Assembly (NCBI GenBank): GCA_023055425.1
Contig: JALGPY010000005.1
Span: 77,045,495 to 77,109,494 of the forward strand
Origin: Linanthus parryae
Taxonomy: Eukaryota > Streptophyta > Magnoliopsida > Ericales > Polemoniaceae
Direction: 5' to 3'
DNA: 64,000 nucleotides
Shown piece after piece: positions 56,888 to 64,000 of the stretch. How positions within the stretch are numbered: the first letter of the stretch is position 1; the number at the start of each line of letters is the position of its first letter. Below the pieces are notes generated by a model that was given only the letters and a program-made list of their open reading frames with translations, did no database searches and was not told where the DNA came from. The position numbers and the translations under genes are program-made.

Positions 56888-58309
56888 ATGCCAAGGATCC
56901 CTATTGACCTTGTGCCCCCACTCGAAGACCCAGAGCAGTTACTCAAACATCAAAGGAGAAGACAGAAACAGAGCACCATGGGCGATCAATTAACCAACGC
57001 GCAACTCAATCAGCGGGTGGAGGAGCTGTCTAAGCAGCTAAATGATCGCAACTCCCAGACACCGTACAACAAGTCTGGGCAGGCTATTGTGGAGAAGTTT
57101 CAGTCGTCCACCTGGCAATTGTAGTGCCAGAGATACAGGCCGAGCACTTTGATCTTAAGCCTGCGACAATTCAAACAGTAACCAATCAGTTCCAATTCTA
57201 TGGGAACAGGGATGAAGACCCCAATTAATTTATTGGGAGGTTCAACGCGTACATAATGACTACCAAGTACAAGGATGTGACTGCAGAGGCGTTGAAGCTA
57301 ATTATTTTCCCTTACTGTCTGAAGGGTGCAGCTGAGAAGTGGCTACAGTCAAGAGCTCCTGATTCGATCACTACATGGGCTCAGTGTGTGGATTAGTTCA
57401 TGGCCAAGTTTTATCCAGTTCAGCGGGTGATTGAGCTACAGGGTGATATTCTAGGTTTTCGGCAACCGACCGATGAAACCGTGGTGGATGTATGGGACCG
57501 TTATATGCATTTGATCAGGAAGTTTCGAAATCATGATTTTGGGGATTACAAAATTTTGCAGGTCTTCTACTATGGTCTAGAACGTCAAAATTAGGAGCTG
57601 GTTAACAAAGAAGCTGGTGGCAATTTTTTGTACTATGTTGACAAAGAAGGAGCTTATGCGCTCATGAAGCAGCTTGCTAAGCAGGACTGACAACTCTATG
57701 ATTCCAGGAGATTATCGGCATTGCCTGAACCGAAGGATGATGAATGGAAGACTGGGATCAGCAAGATGGTGTCTGACTTAGCCAAGCATGTGTATCGGGA
57801 TAATAAGCCAGTTGCAAGAGTATAGGAGCAGGAATTTGATTCAGCCTTGGCCCATATTGCAAGTGAAGATGTGAACTTTGTGGGGGCACAAGGACAGCGG
57901 CAGAATTGGAACCAAGGGAACTACAGACCAGGCACAAGAGATCATCCAGGTTTCAGGTATGGGGATCAGTCTGGGGCTATATACGCACCTGGGTTCAGCA
58001 CATGCCACAAGCACCAGCTTCACAGGCTCCACCACCGGCTGTTGTGACGCCAAACCCAGAGATTTCTGTACTTAATAAGGTGTTAACACAACTGAGTAAC
58101 AACATAAACGATATGACCACGACGGTCAATGCTATGTCTTCTGATTTGCAGGCTACGAAGACTTCTCTTCGTTCACTAGAGGTTCAAGTTGGGCAAATTG
58201 CAACGCAATTATCTGCTAGAACACCTGGTTCTCTACCATCTGACACACAGAATGTGCGCCAGGTAAATGCCATTACCACTCGTAGTGGGGTTTCTTTGAC
58301 TGATCCACC
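56888..58309 (+). pseudogene. Decayed gag of element 2
   Basis: It starts MPRIPIDLVPPLEDPEQL, close to the gag start of element 1. It then carries, across several frames and at least five in-frame stops, the same ordered motifs: AEHFDLKPATIQTV, RDEDPN, IIFPYCLKGAAEKWLQ, TTWAQCVD, NYRPGTRDHPGFRYG and SLRSLEVQVGQIATQLS. A frame change occurs near 57110. It is cut at 58309 by element 3. The rest of element 2 lies past the right edge. Confidence 0.88.
58305..58309. repeat. Presumed TSD (CCACC) of element 3, left copy
   Basis: CCACC precedes TGACACG, the outer LTR end. The right copy is outside the window. Confidence 0.45.
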
Positions 58310-59869
58310 TGACACGAATTCTTACGTGTATACGCAAGTGCAGGGTCGAAGTAATAAAGATTGAGTATTAAAACTCAGGTTGTCGAACCCACAGGGAAAT
58401 AGACGACTACTAGCTAATTAAGAATTAATTAGAAGATACTTAAGTAATCGGTAAGAAGTGGTTTGAGTGTTCGTCGCCCACAAACAAGCGACGTAAATTA
58501 AAGAGCAAGTAAGTAAATATTTTTGTAGGGTTTTCAATTTTTGAACGAAAATAACTTGAAATTGACTACGATTAATGAGAAAGAACTAGGTAATTGGGTT
58601 GTTAACAATTTCCGGAATTATGCATGAAACACTCTACTCACGTTCTAGTTATATCGGGTAATGCTCATCACGATCTTCTCTCGATCTCACGTGAATTTGT
58701 GTAAATAATAGATTTCGGGTCCTCTCGGTCCACCTCCATCTACTACTACAATCTAATTAATTTGTTAGGCTTCGTTCACCGGGTCCTATCGGTCCACCGA
58801 ATTCACTAAGTTCTAACACAATCAATCGAAACTACCCTTACACGATTAATCAAGTTTCTATCTCCTCTCGGTCTCAAGAAACTACAAGATTACCTACCTA
58901 TTCTTTAACACGTCTCAAAGAATTCACTTTCGTGCAATTCTATCAACAAGTAGCATTCTACGGGTGATCAAGCCAAGAACACTAAGAATTGAGTACAAGA
59001 ATAGATAAACTAACAAGAACGTTCATAGAATTAAGCAAAAGCATGCATCAAGTCCAAAATCCGGAAAATCATCCAACAAACCCTAGTTTTCCATCAATCA
59101 CCTAGCTTTAAGAAGTTTAGCTAGACATAATATGGTTCAACATATCCAAAATAATGAAGTTCATGAAGAATAGAGGAAGAAAAGATGATCAAACGCTTGA
59201 ATCTTCAATGTAGTTGACGATCCTTGCTCCCAGCTTGTTCTCCCTTCTTCCCTAGCACCCAAGACTTCAAAGATGCGTGAATATCCCTCTCCCCCCGTTC
59301 TCTACCAGCTGGGCACGTTTTTTAATGAAAATATGCCGAAATTGCACTTCAGCCCCTCTACTTTGTAATTCCCGGGCAGAATTCTTTGCTGATTTTGCGC
59401 GGGCTGTATCTCCCTCATACGGACTCGTCTTCAGGCCTACCATATACCGTTGGAAAGCTACGGATGTCTACTTGCCAATGCCGCAAGCCTTGCTTCAAAA
59501 TTCTTTGTAGATTTTCCTCGGCATCGAAAAGAGTGCAGTCTGGTCCTGTGTGACTTTTCCAACTTTGCTTCGTTTGTGCGTCTCCTTTTCTCCTCTTCAT
59601 CTAGCTCCATTCCAAGCATATCCAAGCATCTCATAAGCTCCATTGCACCTATTTCACCTGAGATACACAACACTAAACAACCCGTGCAATTATCATAGCA
59701 AATATGAGAGAAAACATGCACAAATAGGCTAGAAACACAACTTTTCACTCTTAGGCTTGTAAGTCATCAATTCCACATATTAACGCACATATAACATATA
59801 AATCATGTGAAATAAGCCTATTACAAGTAATTTGGAAGTATAAAAATAACTCCTAAAAGAGAGTTATCA
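58310..59869 (-). repeat. 3' LTR of element 3 (Athila-type, minus strand)
   Basis: 1560 bp, TGACACG...TTATCA on the plus strand (TGATAAC...GTGTCA on the element strand). It is followed by a PPT and an interior matching that of element 1. Its sequence is the inverse of parts of element 2's LTR. No 14-bp palindromes were found in this LTR. Confidence 0.85.
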
Positions 59870-59882
59870 AATACCCCCACAC
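59870..59882 (-). promoter_or_regulatory. Polypurine tract of element 3
   Basis: AGTGTGGGGGTATT on the element strand directly abuts the LTR start TGATAAC, as in element 1 at 16548-16560. Confidence 0.8.
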
Positions 59883-62800
59883 TTACCATTTGCGCGTCCC
59901 GAGCAACAAATCAAAATCCAACCACATTCTCACTTCATCCCACCACCAACAAGATACGAGCCAAGACAATTGCATACTATTCGAAACGCCGCTGCATACA
60001 AATCTTAACTAGCCGACTCAATAACAAAATACGACTCAACAATGCAACGATATGATGCAAATGCAAGGTACGACTCGATCCTATACAACACATATTTACA
60101 CACGCACACAAAAGTATTTCTTTTTGGTTGAGATTGGGCAATCTCCATAAGCAAACTGGTAAGTCATTAGGCTCTCATATCCCCTTTGGAAACTCTACAA
60201 CCTCCATGATCGGCAGAATTTACGGCCAGTTTTGTTAGACAGAACAAGCACGAGCACTTAATAATTTGCACTCACACACTCATCAGACATATCCCTAGTA
60301 CTTACCATCCGAGCTATTTATCCACGGGTTAAAACTGTTGAAGGCTTAGGACGGGTGGGATAGGCTATTTAGAAGCGTAGTCCTAGACGTCATGATATTC
60401 TCACCTAACCCGTTTCTCACACTCCCTCACCGAAATCCAAGGAACCCAACCGAATCTCACCTACTCCGGCCCTCATTCCCTCAATCCCGGTGCAACGCCG
60501 TTCTCGCGGCCACAAATGTGAAAGAGTGTTAGACAGAATCATAGCTGATTTCCTCGGTTTCTTTGCAATTGCCAAAACACGCTCCTTTATTTCCTTCTCT
60601 TTCCTTTCATTCTCTCTTTTTTTTTTCATTCATATTTTTTTTTTTCACTTTCCACAAATAATAAACACATGGAGCACAAATAATACTGAATGAACCCGAG
60701 GAGATAAAAATATCATTTAGATCACGTGGGGGTGGAATGTGTCAAATCAAAGAGACATAATAATAATAGTCGACACCCCCACACTCGATGTAAACCAACT
60801 CACAGAATCCGGTAGTCAAAGTGATACGTGCTTTCCCAACCGATCCTCCTCATCACCTAAGATATAGAGAATAACATGAAAAACTAGCACGTCCTCCTAT
60901 AATATCAATCAACCCCACCCTTGTGCAGAAAGAATGTTACGCACTACAACACTCCACCTGTGATCGTGGTGTAAGGACACGATTCACCGCCACACTGAAG
61001 TGTGCTTGTCGTCTCTAACTCACCCTCACATCCCCTCGAACAACGACATGTAAGAGAATCCACGTGAATATATCAACTCAGCACACCCTCATCGTACCTC
61101 CCTAACTCGACTCCCTCTATCATGACGCATAGGAAATGGCCATTCTAACAAGTGATGAAAGTCACAATGAAAGGCTTCCTAGGCTAGAGGCTGTGAATAA
61201 AAGGGGTAAATGGATCGAAGAAGGTAACTAGTGGACCTAAGCTGTGAGACGGGACGCGAGGTCCCCATAAAAGTCACTCGCACGACTGTTCCGTTGCCAC
61301 TACGAGGAGGGTTGACGACTACCTAAATGACGGCGGTGTAGTACTAGTAGGATATCTAAGTCTGAGAGACAGTTACTTGCATTTCTAGAGTGCATAAGCT
61401 CTATACGTCTTCCTACTCCAGATTCTCGCGTCTCTGCCTCACTTCGGATCTTCATACTCCTAGGGAATTCTATCATTAAGCCCTCGCCAAGTTCAACTCA
61501 TTTTGATTGCCCTTTCTCCTAAAAAACAATTTTTAATTTTTATGGATTTTTTTTTTTTATTCCTACACTATATGCAAGGCCAGACGCGAAAGAAGACTCG
61601 AAACTGACTCAATTTGGTAGGTGGACTCAATTAAATAAACGTGCAAAAATCAAACGACTAACACATATATACACCGCTAATACATCACCATACGACACTA
61701 TAACTAAACATAACACGGACCACGAATACGACACAATACGAACTAACAATCTATATGTGACAGGTTAATGCATACACGGACTGGCTATTCAAGACTAAAA
61801 ATCCCCCCACACTAGAATGCGTCGTTGTCCTCAACGAATTTAGAGATTAATCAAGAGGACTCAACAATTCTAATGCAAGGTGCGGTGAATCTACTCAGGA
61901 GCCTTGTCATCTTCTTACTCCTAAACAATTTCATTGCACAAGAAAGTAGCAATTCAAATTTAGAGATGATATTTGCTACGTGCACGTGGCAAGGAGTCTA
62001 GACAAAATCGAGCAATTACATACAGATTTCAGACAAATTCAGCTATCAATCCAGTTAATCCTATGCAGGTGCTAAACTCAATTAAAATAGAGAATTTAGT
62101 GAAACCTGAAGCCTTGGAGTTCCATTCTGACGGGGCTTGTTCGACAAAATCAGTGAAAAACGGTACGGTTGACTGATTTTTCAGTAACTTTCGCGATGTG
62201 AGATTTTTAGCTCAACAGCTTCTCCTTGTCGTTCCCGTCACAACCCCGAAAACGGTTTGCTCTAATTCTCAACGGTTGAGAACGAGTTGGCCAATTTGTC
62301 CAGAGAAAAGCCCTAGCTTTCACACAGCCTACACCTTTCACCATGTCATTCACCAACTCAACACCACTGTCACCATCGAAAACCAAGATACAAACTGACC
62401 TCCGTAGCACAGTCACGACCTTCAGTTCTCTCCATGAATACCACACCCCATCACCAAACAAAAACACATAGCAGCCTCCGTCAATTACCTGAAGTTTTAC
62501 ACCAAAAAGCCAGCAACTACCTCCACCTCCAATTGAGGACCACCCAAACAACCTCCTCAACTCTCTGCGTATCACAAAACATTCACCTGAACCACCATTA
62601 ACTGACCTGAAACAACCACCTGTTCCACATAAACCCATTAGCAGCAACATATCAGAAGTAAAAAGAAGCAGAGAGGAGAGGTTGGGACAGGATTTCGCAC
62701 TCGCTGATTCTTCAAAATCTCAACCCGGAGGTCGTGGATGATGCTGAGCCCAGCGGAAACCACCAAAACCCGGCGAATTCCGGTTATTTTCCGGTCGTTA

Positions 62801-63435
62801 GCCGTCGTGAGGCGCGCGACTGGGTTCTGAAAGAACTGCCGCGAGTCTGAATCCAAGAACTCCAAAGATGGTTGATGTCGCGTCGTTGTAGCCCCCCAAT
62901 TTCGTCTGCGCTGATTAGCTGATCGAAACCCACCAAGTAGCTCGCGATTTCGCCGACTTTGGAGGTTCTGGACGAAGTCAAGAGGGTCGGCGGCTGGGAG
63001 GTGCTCTGCCTCGTGATATTCCGACCCAATCACACCGAGACTACCGCGACCTGACTCCGGAATCGTGATGGCGCTGTGATTTCGAAGAATAACCCTACAA
63101 ACAGCCGGCGATTTCACTAAGTTTAAGGGTTTTGGCCAAAATCACGAGACACAGGGCTTGAGGAATGTTTTAGCGCGTTCTTCTCAGACCCAACTCGTCA
63201 AAATCACGCGACTGGATGTTGATCACGCTGAGAACGCACAAAAAACCCACAGATTTGCTTTTGATTCTACGGAGCTTTGCGGTTTTTGGCCAGAATCGAG
63301 AATATAGGCTCTGGAGAGTTTGATGTTCATCGTCTGAAGGGGATGAACATCTTCATCACGAATTTGTCTTCAAACTTATCCGGAAATACCAAAAATACCC
63401 CCCGGTAGTGGCTGAATTGCGCAAAAGACCCTTTC

Positions 63436-63552
63436 TGGTCGTACGACCACTTGTCCTGGTCGTGCGACCAGCAGAAGCCTAGTTTTTTCAATTTCCCATA
63501 TTTTGGCTAAGTAAAAAGTGGTCCTAAGACCAGTTGACTGATCATACGACCA
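63436..63552. repeat. Palindrome pairs in element 3
   Basis: TGGTCGTACGACCA at 63436-63449 and TGGTCGTGCGACCA at 63457-63470, then TGGTCCTAAGACCA at 63519-63532 and TGATCATACGACCA at 63539-63552. Spacings are 21 and 20. The position matches the integrase-ORF3 spacer pairs of element 1, next to a shared ATACCAAAAATACCCC-type stretch. Confidence 0.88.
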
Positions 63553-64000
63553 GTCTGGAGCTGGTGATGTACATTTTTGGACTCCTTAACCTCCCGAACT
63601 CCGATTCATGTGCCGTTTTCACCGTTAATTTCCTTAATTCACGTAGAACTCATTCGCGAGTTCCCGAAACTCACGAAAATCCTCCATTCATGCTATTATG
63701 CGACTCTTGACTCGAAATCCACCAACTTTTTTTTTTTTCTATAAATTCATTTCTTCGCGTTCGGACCCCGATGCGCGCATTCTCATATATCTTGACATAA
63801 TTGTTTTGCTCATATAAGTATCACTCCTCAAGTTCGAGTGATTTGTCATCTTTGATCCGTTTTAAATATTTTCAAGTGGCTTTGTTGGTTTCTATGCATT
63901 CTCGTCGGCGCGCATCAAGAAGGGGAGTCTGAATCGCGTCTTCACCTTGTAACCTGCAGAGACTCATTTCAAACGTGAGATCCTCACTCTCTCACCTCTC

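Larger units (their letters stand above)
59870..64000 (-). mobile_element. Interior of element 3 (3' part), running off the right edge
   Basis: From the PPT rightward the interior follows element 1 in order: GAGATTGGGCAATCTC block (60130), CGCGGCCACAAATGTGAA (60506), PPT-like motif (60774), conserved block 61310-61379, PPT-like motif (61801) and a palindrome region (63436-63552). An ORF3 homologue is not recognisable at 61.8-63.1 kb; the open frames there (62207-62650 and 62638-63117, minus) have no matching motifs. Integrase and the rest must lie beyond 64000. Confidence 0.72.

Noticed and set aside
62207..63117. Two minus-strand genes in element 3
   Set aside because: The frames lack any family motif, overlap, and occupy the place of the leader and lost ORF3 of the retroelement.

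Overview
This is eudicot plant nuclear DNA. It has large introns with GT/AG borders, AT-rich intergenic sequence, chloroplast and plant-only gene families (OHP2, a DUF3511 protein, a plant CDK-like kinase), and dense plant transposons: Athila-type Ty3 elements, solo LTRs, LINEs, tRNA-derived SINEs and several kinds of TIR/MITE elements. The species cannot be named from the sequence.

The host genes are few. A 3' gene end lies at 1-95 (+). A gene for a small plant protein ending in a CaaX-like motif (6050-11938, +) has two coding exons split by a 5.3 kb intron. OHP2 (33824-39766, +), a chloroplast one-helix protein for photosystem II assembly, has two exons around a 5.4 kb intron. A seven-exon CDK-like kinase with an N-myristoylation motif lies at 40711-43917 (+). 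A single-exon DUF3511 gene lies at 44875-45141 (-).

The rest is layered mobile DNA. At 13.4-32.8 kb lies a minus-strand plant-mobile-domain (PMD) locus with two gene-like units and arrays of short hairpins. It is interrupted by a 2.13 kb solo LTR (30071-32200, TSD TAAGT) and by a complete 13.46 kb Athila-type element (element 1, 14967-28430, TSD TCCCA). Element 1 has two LTRs, a tRNA-Asp-type PBS, a PPT, gag-protease-RT-RNase H-integrase and a third ORF after integrase. All of its ORFs carry stops or frameshifts. Around 45-50 kb are a 701 bp solo LTR, a Pack-TIR element holding a serine-carboxypeptidase fragment, and several MITEs and SINEs. At 50.8-53.6 kb two different LINE fragments lie head to head. 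The plus-strand LINE is broken at 53623 by a plus-strand Athila-type element (element 2). Element 2's 5' LTR carries a further LTR-like insertion, and its decayed gag is broken at 58310 by a minus-strand relative (element 3) that runs off the right edge.

The most notable signal is shared by the three Athila-type elements. Each has its own 14-bp palindrome (TGCGTATATACGCA, TGTTCGTGCGAACA, TGGTCGTACGACCA), always TG...CA, always in pairs about 18-27 bp apart. They lie upstream of a TATA-like box in the LTR U3 and/or in the spacer before the third ORF. The sequence differs between elements but the architecture is kept. Extra PPT-like motifs recur at matching distances from the 3' LTR in elements 1 and 3, together with conserved non-coding blocks.
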